A DNA stretch of 37,183 bases from Shimia sp. (GTDB taxonomy: Bacteria > Pseudomonadota > Alphaproteobacteria > Rhodobacterales > Rhodobacteraceae): the NCBI GenBank assembly GCA_024224295.1, contig JAAENN010000162.1, positions 1 to 37,183 of the forward strand, in the 5' to 3' direction. Each line of letters begins with the position of its first letter. The first letter of the stretch is position 1. A program made the translations under genes and the position numbers. Positions 8,447 to 17,426 of this stretch are shown piece by piece. Under the pieces are notes generated by a model. That model made no database searches and was not told the DNA's origin. It saw nothing but the letters and a program-made list of their open reading frames with translations.

Positions 8447-9181
8447 TCAGACAACCTTTGTATAGGTGCCCCTACCCGCCAGAATGCCTTTGAATCCGCC
8501 AGGCTCATCTAGTGGGAACACAATCAGCGGCAGATTGTTGTCACGCGCCAAGGCAATTGCACTCGCATCCATTACCCGCAAACGCTTCGCCAGCACTTCA
8601 TCATATGTAATCTCGTCATAGCGCACCGCGTCGTCATGCTCAGCCGGGTCTTTGTCGTAGATACCATCTACACCGTTTTTGCCCATAAAGATCGCCTCAC
8701 ATGCCATCTCATTGGCGCGCAGCGTCGCTGCTGTATCGGTGGTGAAATACGGGTTTCCAGTTCCGGCCGCAAAAATACACACACGCTTCTTCTCAAGGTG
8801 ACGTACCGCGCGGCGACGAATATATGGCTCAGCGACCTCGTCCATTCGGATCGCACTGATCACACGTGTGAAAACGCCCAACTCTTCCAACGCACTCTGC
8901 ATTGCAAGCGCATTCATTACGGTTGCCAGCATGCCCATATAGTCTGCCGTGGTGCGTTCCATACCCTGGGCAGCACCGGACAGGCCGCGGAAAACGTTAC
9001 CGCCACCAATGACCATGCAAATTTCGACACCCATGTCATGAACCGATTTCACTTCTCTAGCGATACGCGCGATTGTTGGTGGGTGTAGGCCGTAGCCCTG
9101 GTCTCCCATCAACGCCTCCCCCGAAATCTTCAACATCACACGGTTAAAGGTTGCGTCCGAGGGGACGGTTTCGTCGCTCAT
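8447..9181 (-). CDS. pyrH: UMP kinase
   Basis: Phosphorylates UMP to UDP, feeding UTP and CTP synthesis; cytosolic hexamer of the amino-acid-kinase fold. It is 244 residues from the ATG at 9181. Family motifs: LKISGEAL (17-24, catalytic lysine K18), [33 protein letters not shown] and the [11 protein letters not shown] substrate loop. An ATG at 9193 would add four residues, but GGAG lies 6 nt before the 9181 start and nothing useful precedes the other. It is divergent from miaA and ends in its own terminator. Confidence 0.97.
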   Translation of the reverse strand: MSDETVPSDATFNRVMLKISGEALMGDQGYGLHPPTIARIAREVKSVHDMGVEICMVIGGGNVFRGLSGAAQGMERTTADYMGMLATVMNALAMQSALEELGVFTRVISAIRMDEVAEPYIRRRAVRHLEKKRVCIFAAGTGNPYFTTDTAATLRANEMACEAIFMGKNGVDGIYDKDPAEHDDAVRYDEITYDEVLAKRLRVMDASAIALARDNNLPLIVFPLDEPGGFKGILAGRGTYTKVV

Positions 9182-9299
9182 GTTGCACTCCATCTGCGCA
9201 TCGTTTTAGGATTGCGGGCAAAATGTCGGAAAACGCGCGCAGGTTCAATGCGAGAGTTGGAGATAACCGACAAAAGTCAGGTAAAGTCAGGTCAATCTC

Positions 9300-10181
9300 A
9301 TGTCACAGTTGCCGCCTATCATCCCGGATCAACCGGTTCTGATCGCAGGCCCTACCGCCAGCGGCAAAAGTGCCCTGGCGTTGCAGATCGCGCAGGAACA
9401 GGGTGGCGTCATCATCAATGCTGACGCGATTCAGGTGTTTAACAACTGGCGCGTACTGACCGCCCGTCCACCCGAGGAAGACGAAGCCATTGCCCCGCAC
9501 TTACTCTACGGCCACGTGCCCTATGATGTGGACTACTCAGTAGGCCATTGGCTGCGTGATGTTGTTCCGCTTTTGACCAACGGGCCCCGCCCGATCATTG
9601 TCGGCGGCACTGGTCTTTACTTTACCGCTCTCACACAAGGCTTAGCTGAGATACCTGCCACCCCGCCAGCGCTGCGCGAGGAGGCCAACGCCCGCGTTAC
9701 CAAGGACGGCTTTGAAGCCCTGCTGGCCGAACTCGACGCAGAAACCGCGGCCCGCATTGACCGACAAAACCCGATGCGAGTGCAGCGCGCCTGGGAAGTA
9801 CTGACCGCGACCGGCACACCGCTAGCCGATTGGCAGGACAACACGCCACCACCGCTTCTCCCTCTCTCAGAAACCTTGCCTATTGTCTTCGACGCACCCA
9901 AAGACTGGCTCAACGCGCGCATCGCCCGCCGCTTTGATCTGATGCTGAAAGACGGCGCACTGGAAGAAGCGAAGGCCAATCTCGCCACCTTTGATCCCGC
10001 ACATCTCTCTGCTAAAGCCATTGGCGCGCCGGAACTTATCGCCCACCTGAACGGCGAAATTGATCTGGAAACCGCCCGCGAACAGGCCACAATCGCAACG
10101 CGTCAGTTTGCCAAACGCCAACGCACCTGGTTCCGATCCAAAATGAAAACTTGGCACCACTATACGCCGGACGGCCTCTAA
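9300..10181 (+). CDS. miaA: tRNA dimethylallyltransferase
   Basis: Transfers a dimethylallyl group to N6 of A37 in tRNAs reading UNN codons; its donor comes from the MEP pathway encoded nearby. It is 293 residues. P-loop GPTASGKS is at 17-24, with the conserved INADAIQVF segment (39-47; D42 and Q45 where most members have D-S-x-Q). [13 protein letters not shown] follows, then the late [13 protein letters not shown] tRNA-contact motif. The ATG at 9300 has only a modest AGG upstream. It is divergent from pyrH across 118 bp; a short direct repeat (AAAGTCAGGT, twice) lies just before the start. Confidence 0.97.
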   Translation: MSQLPPIIPDQPVLIAGPTASGKSALALQIAQEQGGVIINADAIQVFNNWRVLTARPPEEDEAIAPHLLYGHVPYDVDYSVGHWLRDVVPLLTNGPRPIIVGGTGLYFTALTQGLAEIPATPPALREEANARVTKDGFEALLAELDAETAARIDRQNPMRVQRAWEVLTATGTPLADWQDNTPPPLLPLSETLPIVFDAPKDWLNARIARRFDLMLKDGALEEAKANLATFDPAHLSAKAIGAPELIAHLNGEIDLETAREQATIATRQFAKRQRTWFRSKMKTWHHYTPDGL

Positions 10182-10268
10182 TCCACGCGGGCTTCCGCCA
10201 GTTTGCGACAAAAGGCGCCAAGTCTTCACTTGCTCGAATCGCACATACTGCGCTTAATCGGCGGCAAG

Positions 10269-11186
10269 ATGACTGATAAAAATTTACATATCCCGTCATT
10301 TATGACCAAACCGGGCATGAGCGGCATGTCCGCATCAGTGCATAAGCCTGCAGCCCCAAAAGACCCAAAACCAACTCTGCGGCCCATTGCGCCGGACCAG
10401 CCATTACCGCAAATTCGTGTAGAAACACTTGCCGGTCTGACCAAAGGCGCACCGTGGTTGCTGGAACAATTGCACGTCCGCACTCACCACATACTACTTT
10501 GGACGACACGCGGCCAAGGCCGCGTTCTTCTGCACGGTTTGCGGCGCGGCTTTGGCGCCCACAACGCGATCTTTGTCCCAGCTGGTAAAATGGTCGCCTT
10601 TGAGCTGGGCCTTCAGGTACAGGGCCTCGCCATGTTAATCCCGGACGATGGCCGCGTCACGCTGCCTGATCGCGCGCAGCATCTTAGATTGCAGGACGGC
10701 ACGGAACAGGCTGAATTCACGTCTATTTTGGACGCCCTCCGTCGCGAGCTACGCGAACAGCGGCCCTTCATGGCCGAAGCTCTTAACGCCCATGCCCGCC
10801 TGCTCTCTGTAGCCCTGCGCCGCGACCTCCAAGACGCCGGTCCGCCGCCGCCGACCCGCGCGTCTGAGCGGATTGTGCGACGATTCTGTGACATCCTCGC
10901 CGCCGAATACACCAAAGGCCATCCAATGGCCTGGTATGCTGATCAGCTCGACATCACTCCGACTCATTTGACCCGCGTTTGCCGCCAAGCTGCAGGCCTC
11001 ACCGCGGCAGAGATGCTCTCACAAATGACTCAGCACCGCGCGCGCAGCCTTTTGTTGGATAGCGACCTGCCGATCAATCGCGTGGCTGATTCTCTGGGTT
11101 TTGGCAGCGCCGCGTATTTCACACGCTTCTGCCAGCAGCACTTTGGCGCTGCGCCAAGTCAGGTCCGAAAACGGGCCCGCGCCTGA
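10269..11186 (+). CDS. AraC-family transcriptional regulator
   Basis: A 305-residue DNA-binding regulator. The N-terminal two thirds form a cupin-type sensing region with HHILLWTTRGQGRVLLHG and IFVPAGKMVAFELG. The C-terminal about 100 residues carry the two helix-turn-helix units: MAWYADQLDITPTHLTRVCR, and INRVADSLGFGSAAYFTRFC followed by FGAAPSQVRKR, the classic AraC signature. Start ATG 10269 (MTDKNLHIPSFMTKPG) is preferred over a TTG at 10203, but no strong ribosome site precedes either, and M12 (10302) is another option. Its inducer and targets cannot be told from the sequence. It follows miaA by 87 bp and may be read from the same transcript. Confidence 0.92.
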   Translation: MTDKNLHIPSFMTKPGMSGMSASVHKPAAPKDPKPTLRPIAPDQPLPQIRVETLAGLTKGAPWLLEQLHVRTHHILLWTTRGQGRVLLHGLRRGFGAHNAIFVPAGKMVAFELGLQVQGLAMLIPDDGRVTLPDRAQHLRLQDGTEQAEFTSILDALRRELREQRPFMAEALNAHARLLSVALRRDLQDAGPPPPTRASERIVRRFCDILAAEYTKGHPMAWYADQLDITPTHLTRVCRQAAGLTAAEMLSQMTQHRARSLLLDSDLPINRVADSLGFGSAAYFTRFCQQHFGAAPSQVRKRARA

Positions 11187-11209
11187 ACTTTTCTATGAAA
11201 TAAGGGGAC

Positions 11210-11794
11210 TTATCCGCCCCAGATCACTTGCACGTAGTTGCGCGTCTCGGCATATGGCGGCACGCCACCATATTTCTCTACAGCGCCCGGCCCCGCGTTG
11301 TAGGCTGCCAATGCCAGACGCCAGCTGCCAAACTTCTGGTATTGCTGCTTAAGGTACCGCGCCCCACCTTCCAGGTTCTGCTGCGGATCAAGCGGATCGA
11401 CTCGCAACAGCCGCGCGGTCTGCGGCATCAACTGCGCCAACCCCAAAGCCCCCTTGTGAGATTTTGCCGTGGCATTCCAGTTGCTTTCCTGCTGAACCAG
11501 TTTCAGGAACAGATCCACCGGCACGCCATGTAACAAAGCCGCTTCCTGCGCCATCGCAAGATACGGTCCACGATACTTGCCCTGATAGCTGCCCGTGCCC
11601 CACTTAGATGGCGTATAAACAGGCTTTGGCTTGAGACGGACAGAATTGCGGTATTGCTCAGACGCGCGCCCATCGAGCACTTTTGTCTGGTTCTTAAACA
11701 GCCGCGCATTGGATTTGGTCGACAGGCTCTGCGCTGCCACCGGCCCGGAAACCAAGGCCAATCCGATTACAAGTCCCAAAATCCTGCGCGCCAT
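11210..11794 (-). CDS. Lytic transglycosylase with SLT domain
   Basis: Cleaves peptidoglycan glycan strands to 1,6-anhydromuramyl products in the periplasm. It is 194 residues. Signal peptide [22 protein letters not shown] (1-22) is followed by a low-complexity linker. The SLT fold contains catalytic E103 in [25 protein letters not shown] and the closing [19 protein letters not shown] motif. The ATG at 11794 is preferred: GGAG lies 9 nt upstream, and a GTG at 11809 would lengthen the signal peptide without its own site. Convergent with the AraC gene. Its products are the substrates of the AnmK kinase encoded at 34848-35957, a plausible but loose link. Confidence 0.94.
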   Translation of the reverse strand: MARRILGLVIGLALVSGPVAAQSLSTKSNARLFKNQTKVLDGRASEQYRNSVRLKPKPVYTPSKWGTGSYQGKYRGPYLAMAQEAALLHGVPVDLFLKLVQQESNWNATAKSHKGALGLAQLMPQTARLLRVDPLDPQQNLEGGARYLKQQYQKFGSWRLALAAYNAGPGAVEKYGGVPPYAETRNYVQVIWGG

Positions 11795-12000
11795 TTGCGC
11801 CTGCTCCACCCTGCTTTTGCGGCTTTCTTAACCAAATTGAAGGGATTTTTCCAGAGCTGAGAGACACACTTGGCAAAATCCCGCGCGTACAGCTTCGCTC
11901 CCAACGCATCTTATCCACAAGAAACCGCTTCCCATTCCGCCCTTGCAGTGGTGTATGGTGCCCCAAATCGAGAAAAAGAATCCGTGGGAGACATAGGCGC

Positions 12001-12534
12001 ATGGCCGGATCGGTGAACAAAGTAATTATCATTGGCAACCTGGGTCGCGAACCTGAGGTGCGCTCCTTCCAGAACGGCGGCAAGGTGTGCAACCTGCGCA
12101 TAGCCACCTCTGAGACTTGGAAAGACCGCAACACGGGTGAGCGCAAAGAGCGCACTGAATGGCACTCTGTGGCCATTTTTCAGGAAGGCCTCGTGCGCAT
12201 TGCCGAGCAGTACCTTCGCAAAGGCTCCAAGGTCTATATCGAAGGCAAACTGCAAACCCGCAAATGGCAGGATCAGTCCGGTCAGGACCGTTACTCCACC
12301 GAAGTAGTGCTGCAAGGCTTTGACGGCGTCCTCACCATGCTCGACGGCCGTTCCGGCGGTGGTGACGGCGGCGGCTTTAGCGGTGGCGGTGGCGGCGGCT
12401 ACGATCAGGGCGGCGGCGGTTACGGCGGTGGCTACGATCAAGGCGGCGGTGGCGGAAACTTCGGTGGCGGCGGTGGCGGCAACCAGGGCGGTCCAGCGCC
12501 AAGCCGTGACATGGACGATGAAATCCCGTTCTAA
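12001..12534 (+). CDS. ssb: Single-stranded DNA-binding protein
   Basis: Coats single-stranded DNA in replication, repair and recombination and recruits partners by its tail. It is 177 residues. The OB fold (1-112) shows [45 protein letters not shown] and [11 protein letters not shown] Gly-rich linker (about 117-165) with repeated GYDQ units follows, and then the acidic tip DMDDEIPF that binds partner proteins. GGGAG lies about 10 nt before the ATG. No LexA-type GTTC-N7-GTTC box was seen upstream, so SOS control is not evident. It is followed by a strong terminator. Confidence 0.98.
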   Translation: MAGSVNKVIIIGNLGREPEVRSFQNGGKVCNLRIATSETWKDRNTGERKERTEWHSVAIFQEGLVRIAEQYLRKGSKVYIEGKLQTRKWQDQSGQDRYSTEVVLQGFDGVLTMLDGRSGGGDGGGFSGGGGGGYDQGGGGYGGGYDQGGGGGNFGGGGGGNQGGPAPSRDMDDEIPF

Positions 12535-12556
12535 GTCACAGACACAGTGTGTTTCA

Positions 12557-12584
12557 GAGGTCGCCTTTTGGCGGCCTCTTTTTT
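12557..12584 (+). terminator. Rho-independent terminator of ssb
   Basis: GAGGTCGCC (12557-12565) pairs with GGCGGCCTC (12570-12578), with one G-T pair, around a TTTT loop. It is followed at once by TTTTTT (12579-12584), 23 bp after the ssb stop. Confidence 0.95.
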
Positions 12585-12673
12585 GTGGCGCACCATCTCC
12601 TGCTGACCTTTACACCAGCGCAAACTTCTCCCAATGTCTTGCACAAGTGAACGATCATTCAGCGAGGCCCGAC

Positions 12674-13918
12674 ATGAGCGACCAAACAAGTTTTGACCAA
12701 CAACTCACAGACCGACTGGTCACCTATTGCGCCATCGACAGCCAATCAGACGAGCACTCCACCAGCATCCCGTCCACCGAAATTCAACTCGACGTCTCCC
12801 GCCATCTGGTCGCGGAACTGAAGCGCATCGGCGCGTCTGATGTGGAGCTGACCTCTTACGGCGTGGTCCTCGCGACCGTCCCCGCCACCGTGAAAACTGC
12901 GCCCACCATCGGCTTCTGCGCCCATGTCGACACTGCGCCACAGTTCAACGCCACCGGTGTGAAACCACGTGTGATAGCCAACTGGGACGGCAGCGACATC
13001 ACCTATCCAGACAACCCCGATCTGGTTCTGAGCCCGTTAACTTCTGCCTACCTCGAAGGCAAAGTAGGCGAAGACATCATCACCGCCTCCGGCCTCACGC
13101 TTTTGGGCGCCGACGACAAAGCAGGCGTCGCCATCATTATGACTATGGCTGAGCACCTCCTGACCACGCCGGGTCTAAAGCATGGCAAGGTCCGCCTCGC
13201 CTTCACCCCGGATGAGGAGATCGGCAAAGGCGTGCACGCCAATCTGCCCGCTGATTTTGGCGTCGACTTCGCCTACACACTGGACGGTGCCAAACGCGGC
13301 ACCATGGAATATGAAACCTTCTCCGCTGACGGCGCCGTAGTCACCATCACCGGCACCTCAGCGCACCCCGGTTACGCCAAAGACAAACTCACCAACGCCC
13401 TGCATGTGGCGGCACAGATTGTCTCAGATCTGGACGAACCCGGCACCACACCTGAAACCACCTCACGCCGCGAAAGCTTCACCCATGTCTACGCACAAGA
13501 CGGCGGCAGCAGCGAAGTCACTTTGCGTTTCATCCTGCGTGCCTTTGAGATGGACGATCTGGAGGCGCAAGCCACGCGCCTGCAAGCCGCCTGCACCAAA
13601 GCCGAAGGAGCTTTCCCCGGCTCCAAAGTGACCTGCGAAATCAGCAAGCAATACCGCAACATGCGCTATTGGTTGGAAAACGACATGACTCCGGTGGAGC
13701 TCGCCCGCGAGGCCATCCGCACTGAAGGTTTTGATCCGGCCTCCGAGCCAATTCGTGGCGGCACCGATGGTTCCCGCCTCACCGAACTCGGCGTACCCTG
13801 CCCGAATCTCTACACGGGTATGATGGAAATCCACGGCCCATTGGAATGGATCTCAGTACAAGACATGGCCAGCGCCACACGGATGATCACCAACCTGGTG
13901 CAAATCGCTGCAAAATAA
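12674..13918 (+). CDS. pepT: Peptidase T (tripeptide aminopeptidase)
   Basis: A cytosolic zinc enzyme of family M20B that removes the N-terminal residue of tripeptides. It is 414 residues from the ATG at 12674, which has GAGG 6 nt upstream. All metal and catalytic positions are visible: H84 and D86 in AHVDTAP, D147/D148 in GADDKAG, E181/E182 in PDEEIG, D204 in YTLDGA, and H387 in EIHGPLEW. The dimer-domain motifs TSAHPGYAK and RGGTDGSRL are also present. The same frame is open back into ssb (from 12320), but that extension is Ala-rich read-through across the ssb terminator and is not coding. Confidence 0.97.
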   Translation: MSDQTSFDQQLTDRLVTYCAIDSQSDEHSTSIPSTEIQLDVSRHLVAELKRIGASDVELTSYGVVLATVPATVKTAPTIGFCAHVDTAPQFNATGVKPRVIANWDGSDITYPDNPDLVLSPLTSAYLEGKVGEDIITASGLTLLGADDKAGVAIIMTMAEHLLTTPGLKHGKVRLAFTPDEEIGKGVHANLPADFGVDFAYTLDGAKRGTMEYETFSADGAVVTITGTSAHPGYAKDKLTNALHVAAQIVSDLDEPGTTPETTSRRESFTHVYAQDGGSSEVTLRFILRAFEMDDLEAQATRLQAACTKAEGAFPGSKVTCEISKQYRNMRYWLENDMTPVELAREAIRTEGFDPASEPIRGGTDGSRLTELGVPCPNLYTGMMEIHGPLEWISVQDMASATRMITNLVQIAAK

Positions 13919-13919
13919 C

Positions 13920-13946
13920 ACAAAAGCCGACCCACTGGGTCGGCTT
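13920..13946. terminator. Shared terminator between pepT and aroB
   Basis: AAGCCGACCC (13924-13933) pairs perfectly with GGGTCGGCTT (13937-13946). On the minus strand the stem is followed by TTGTGTTATTTT, so it suits the aroK-aroB transcript best. On the plus strand the tail is short, but it lies 5 bp after the pepT stop. Confidence 0.8.
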
Positions 13947-13968
13947 CGCCATTCGGCTAGAGGCAGGT

Positions 13969-15078
13969 TTATCGCCGCGCCAGCTCTTCTTGCAGCAGCT
14001 GGCGCACAACCTCACTCGGCACATCCGCGGTCACAAAAGCCTCGCCAATCCCGCGCGCCAGAATAAAGCGCAGCTGACCATCGACCACCTTTTTGTCCTG
14101 CCCCATCAGGTCCAGCAGCCCATCAGCATCTGGCAGCTCGCCCTCAATGTCCTTGAGATCCACCTTCATGCCCATGGCGCGCAAATGTTCCCGCACCCGG
14201 CTTGGCGCCTCCTGCGCACAGAGCCCCAAACGCATCGACAATTCAAACGCCAGCGCACAACCCACGGCCACGCCTTCACCATGCAGCAACCGGTCGCCAT
14301 ATCCCGTGGCCGCTTCCAGCGCGTGGCAGAACGTATGTCCGAGATTGAGCAAGGCGCGATCCCCCTGCTCGGTCTCATCACGCATCACAATCTCGGCCTT
14401 CATCTCACAAGACCGTTTCACCGCCGCAATCCGCGCCGCCTCATCCCCTGCTGCCAACGCAGGACCCTGCGCTTCAAGCCATTCAAAGAAAGTAGCGTCA
14501 CCCAGCATGCCGTATTTCACAACTTCGCCATAGCCGGCCAGGAAATCACGGGGCGTCAGCGTGCCCAACACATCAATATCCGCCAGCACCAAACGCGGCT
14601 GATGAAACGCCCCAACAAGGTTCTTGCCCAAAGGGCTATTGATACCGGTCTTCCCGCCCACAGAACTGTCCACCTGCGCCAACAGGCTGGTCGGGATCTG
14701 CACAAATCCCACGCCACGACGCAAAATGGCCGCCGCAAACCCGGTCAGGTCACCAATCACGCCGCCGCCAAGCGCGACCACGAGGTCTTTGCGCTCCACA
14801 CGTTGCGACAGCAGCCATTCAACAGTTCGCTCAATGAAGGCCCAGCTCTTAGTGCTCTCCCCCGCGGGCAGCACCAGCGCCTCCATGGCAATGCCATCCG
14901 CTGCCAGCCCGTCGCGCAATGTCTCCAAATGCAGCGCCGCGACGTTTTCGTCCGTCACCACACACACTTGCTTGCGCGCAAGCATCGGACCAATCAGCGC
15001 ACCGGATTGCGCCAGCAGGCCGGGGCCGATGTGAATGTTATATTCCCGGCCCTCAAGGCCCACATGTACGGTTTCCAT
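13969..15078 (-). CDS. aroB: 3-dehydroquinate synthase
   Basis: Second step of the shikimate pathway: cyclises DAHP to 3-dehydroquinate using bound NAD and a metal ion; cytosolic. It is 369 residues. Motifs: PAGESTKS (71-78), the NAD-binding GGGVIGDLTGFAA (104-116), SSVGGKTGIN (138-147), and the metal ligands in GYGEVVKYG, NLGHTFCHALE and LHGEGVAVG. The ATG at 15078 is 6 bp after the aroK stop, so the two consecutive-pathway enzymes form an operon. Confidence 0.98.
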   Translation of the reverse strand: METVHVGLEGREYNIHIGPGLLAQSGALIGPMLARKQVCVVTDENVAALHLETLRDGLAADGIAMEALVLPAGESTKSWAFIERTVEWLLSQRVERKDLVVALGGGVIGDLTGFAAAILRRGVGFVQIPTSLLAQVDSSVGGKTGINSPLGKNLVGAFHQPRLVLADIDVLGTLTPRDFLAGYGEVVKYGMLGDATFFEWLEAQGPALAAGDEAARIAAVKRSCEMKAEIVMRDETEQGDRALLNLGHTFCHALEAATGYGDRLLHGEGVAVGCALAFELSMRLGLCAQEAPSRVREHLRAMGMKVDLKDIEGELPDADGLLDLMGQDKKVVDGQLRFILARGIGEAFVTADVPSEVVRQLLQEELARR

Positions 15079-15084
15079 CTCGGC

Positions 15085-15633
15085 TTACGACCCCGCCAAA
15101 ACATCGGGACGCGCGTCCAACAACGCCTGCGCCACCCGATCTGCCATTTCCTCAATGCTCAACCCGGCCTCCGCCTTCACCGGCAAATCCGCCAAGCTGT
15201 AAAGCGGTACTCGCGCATCATAAATTTCCTCCAGCGTTTTGCGGGGGTTTTCTGTGCGCAAAAGCGGCCTGGTGTCTTTGTGTTTCACACGATTCCACAA
15301 AAGTTCCACATCCGCATCCAGCCACACTGCCACGCCGCGCGCTGAAATCTCTGCGCGATTGCCTTCCGCAAGATACGCGCCACCGCCGGTAGATAGAATA
15401 CAGCGCTCCTCCTCCAGAAGACGAGCAATCACCTGACTCTCCTTTAGGCGGAAAAACGCTTCTCCGTCTCGCTCAAAAATCTCGGCAATGCTCATATTTG
15501 CCGCCTTCACGATCTCCGCATCGGAATCGATAAAGGGAACATTAAGGTTAGCCGCCAACGCCTTGCCAACAGCGGTTTTTCCGGCGCCCATCATGCCAAC
15601 AAACACAACAGTTTTTTTCAGTTCATAACTCAT
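15085..15633 (-). CDS. aroK: Shikimate kinase
   Basis: Phosphorylates shikimate with ATP, the fifth step toward chorismate. It is 182 residues. P-loop GMMGAGKTAVG (13-23); substrate-binding FIDSDAEI (35-42; D36 and D38); STGGGAYL for shikimate; and a lid segment with DTRPLL. Start ATG 15633. Overlapping transcription is unlikely on the other side because the divergent small gene starts 120 bp away. First gene of the aroK-aroB operon. Confidence 0.97.
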   Translation of the reverse strand: MSYELKKTVVFVGMMGAGKTAVGKALAANLNVPFIDSDAEIVKAANMSIAEIFERDGEAFFRLKESQVIARLLEEERCILSTGGGAYLAEGNRAEISARGVAVWLDADVELLWNRVKHKDTRPLLRTENPRKTLEEIYDARVPLYSLADLPVKAEAGLSIEEMADRVAQALLDARPDVLAGS

Positions 15634-15753
15634 AAAGCGCCCGCAATCGGCTAAGCCTTGCCCAAAATTTAGGTTTGCGCATTGAATGACGTGATCTTGT
15701 GTAAAAGGCCAGTTATAAGTTTAAAAAAAACAGGCAGGATAATCGAGGATATT

Positions 15754-15903
15754 ATGGGCAGACTCTTTCGAGCCTTGTTGTTTCTGATAGTTTTGGCAGC
15801 AGTTGCGCTGGTGGCTTACGCCTATCTCGGACCGATTTTTGGTGCGGACTTCTCCGCCCCCCAAGCCGAGGTGCGCATTCCCCTCGAACTGACGGGACAA
15901 TAA
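15754..15903 (+). CDS. Small single-span membrane protein, 49 residues
   Basis: ATG 15754 with GAGG 5 nt upstream gives a 49-residue protein. It opens MGRLFRA, followed by a strong hydrophobic span (about 8-28; LLFLIVLAAVALVAYAYLGP) and a short extracytoplasmic tail (FGADFSAPQAEVRIPLEL). The positive N-terminus suggests a cytoplasmic start. The stop is only 3 bp before the next gene, so they are translated as a pair. I do not recognise a named family. Its place before the 505-residue exported protein and xerD suggests an operon with a shared envelope role, which is an inference. Confidence 0.8.
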   Translation: MGRLFRALLFLIVLAAVALVAYAYLGPIFGADFSAPQAEVRIPLELTGQ

Positions 15904-15906
15904 CAG

Positions 15907-17424
15907 GTGATCCACCCGCTTCGCAGCTCTGTCGCCGCCCTCCTGCTGAGCACGGCGCCGCTTTGCGCTCAGGATGCGCCTCTCTCCGCCATAGATTGGC
16001 TCGACCACACGCCCACCGTGACTTTGGACATCGGCCTGCCCCTCAACGAAGCCCCAGTAAGTGAGGGCGTAGCAACACCCACAGTCAACGTCAGCCCGCT
16101 CTCAGAAACTTCGCAGGACGCCGTTGGTCTGCTGCCATCCAATGTTACCGGCCTACCCGCCTCTCTCTGGTCCGCCTCTGATGCTGATACTCTTGCCGAA
16201 CTGGTGGATACGCAGCGCCCGGAGGTTTTGCCCGCAATGCAAGCGCTGCTATATACTCTGCTGTTGGCCGAAGCAGATGCCCCGCGCGAAACCGGCGTTA
16301 CCAATGAACTTCTCTTGGCGCGCGTCGACAAGCTCGTCGAAATGGGCGCATTGGAACAGGCCGAGGCCCTACTGGAACGCGCAGGCCCCACCACACCGTC
16401 GCTGTTCAAACGCTGGTTTGATGTGACCCTCTTGATGGGTCAGGAAACCCGCGCTTGCGACGCCCTAATGGCCGCACCGCACCTGACAACCGATTATGCA
16501 TCCCGCATCTTCTGCACCGCCCGCGCCGGCGATTGGCGGGCCGCTGCCCTGACACTCGACACAGCCAAAGCTCTGGGCCTGATTTCGGAAGAAATGGACG
16601 CGCTCCTACTACGCTTCCTCGATCCGGAACTGTTTGAAGGCGAGCCGCTTCTGGTTGCCGCTAACGGGCCCGACCCGCTCAAATTTCGGCTGTACGAGGC
16701 CATTGGCGAAGGCCAAACCGCCGCCCGCCTACCACGCCCGTACGCGCACGCTGACCTGCGCGACACCGCCGGCTGGAAAGCTCAACTGGAGGCGGCTGAG
16801 CGCCTCGCCCGCACCTCCGCCCTGCATGAAAACGCTTTGCTTGGCATCTACACCGAAGGGTCTCCCTCTGCCTCCGGCATGATCTGGGATCGTGTCGCCG
16901 CACTGCAAGCCTTTGACCGCGCCATGACCGCGCAAGACATTCGGGACGTCTCAGATACCTTGCCGCAAGCTTGGGCCGCCATGCAGCAGGTCCACCTTGA
17001 GGTGCCTTTCGCACGCCTTTATGGTTCACAACTTTTGCAATTGCCGCTGCAAGGCGTGACTGCTCGTCTGGCCCGCGACATCGCGCTTTTGTCATCCGAC
17101 TACGAGCGTGCTGCGCGCTCCGGCCCGCGTGATTTCCTCGCAGGGCTTGCCCTCGGCACCCCGTCCCGCAAACCAAGCGATCCGGTACACCGCGCTATTG
17201 CTGACGCCTTCCATGACGCGGGTGTGCCACAGGAAATCTCCACCATGTTGGCCCGAGGCCAGCTCGGCGAAAGCTTACTCACTGCGATGGAGCTCATGGA
17301 TGACGGAGCGGCTGGCAACCTCGTCGCGCTGACAGAAGCCCTCGCAACCTTCCGCGCCGTGGGGCTCGAAGACACCGCCCGCCGCGCTGCGCTGCAAGTG
17401 GCGCTTCTGGACACACGAGGCTAA
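15907..17424 (+). CDS. Exported alpha-helical protein of unknown function
   Basis: A 505-residue protein starting with GTG at 15907 (GGGA 9 nt upstream). A Sec signal peptide (about 1-22; VAALLLSTAPLCAQD) is followed by a Pro/Thr-rich segment to about residue 80. The rest is almost entirely helical, with Ala/Leu-rich amphipathic repeats (LVEMGALEQAEALLERAG, YASRIFCTARAGDWRAAALT) resembling TPR-like solenoids. No catalytic motif is visible. It is probably a periplasmic scaffold or protein-binding protein. It lies 3 bp after the small membrane protein and 2 bp before xerD, a very tight operon. The function is not known to me. Confidence 0.8.
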   Translation: MIHPLRSSVAALLLSTAPLCAQDAPLSAIDWLDHTPTVTLDIGLPLNEAPVSEGVATPTVNVSPLSETSQDAVGLLPSNVTGLPASLWSASDADTLAELVDTQRPEVLPAMQALLYTLLLAEADAPRETGVTNELLLARVDKLVEMGALEQAEALLERAGPTTPSLFKRWFDVTLLMGQETRACDALMAAPHLTTDYASRIFCTARAGDWRAAALTLDTAKALGLISEEMDALLLRFLDPELFEGEPLLVAANGPDPLKFRLYEAIGEGQTAARLPRPYAHADLRDTAGWKAQLEAAERLARTSALHENALLGIYTEGSPSASGMIWDRVAALQAFDRAMTAQDIRDVSDTLPQAWAAMQQVHLEVPFARLYGSQLLQLPLQGVTARLARDIALLSSDYERAARSGPRDFLAGLALGTPSRKPSDPVHRAIADAFHDAGVPQEISTMLARGQLGESLLTAMELMDDGAAGNLVALTEALATFRAVGLEDTARRAALQVALLDTRG

Positions 17425-17426
17425 GC

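Noticed and set aside
11795-12000. LexA (SOS) box before ssb
   Set aside because: No GTTC-N7-GTTC or close variant was found by eye in this interval.
12348-12495. Short direct repeats as a CRISPR or satellite array
   Set aside because: The repeats are in frame inside ssb and encode its Gly-rich linker; there are no spacers.
12320-12673. N-terminal extension of pepT through ssb
   Set aside because: It would cross the ssb coding region and a strong terminator; the normal PepT start with a ribosome site is at 12674.
13846-15345. 499-residue open frame on the plus strand
   Set aside because: Antisense to aroB and aroK, and rich in His, Arg and Gln as expected for a shadow frame.
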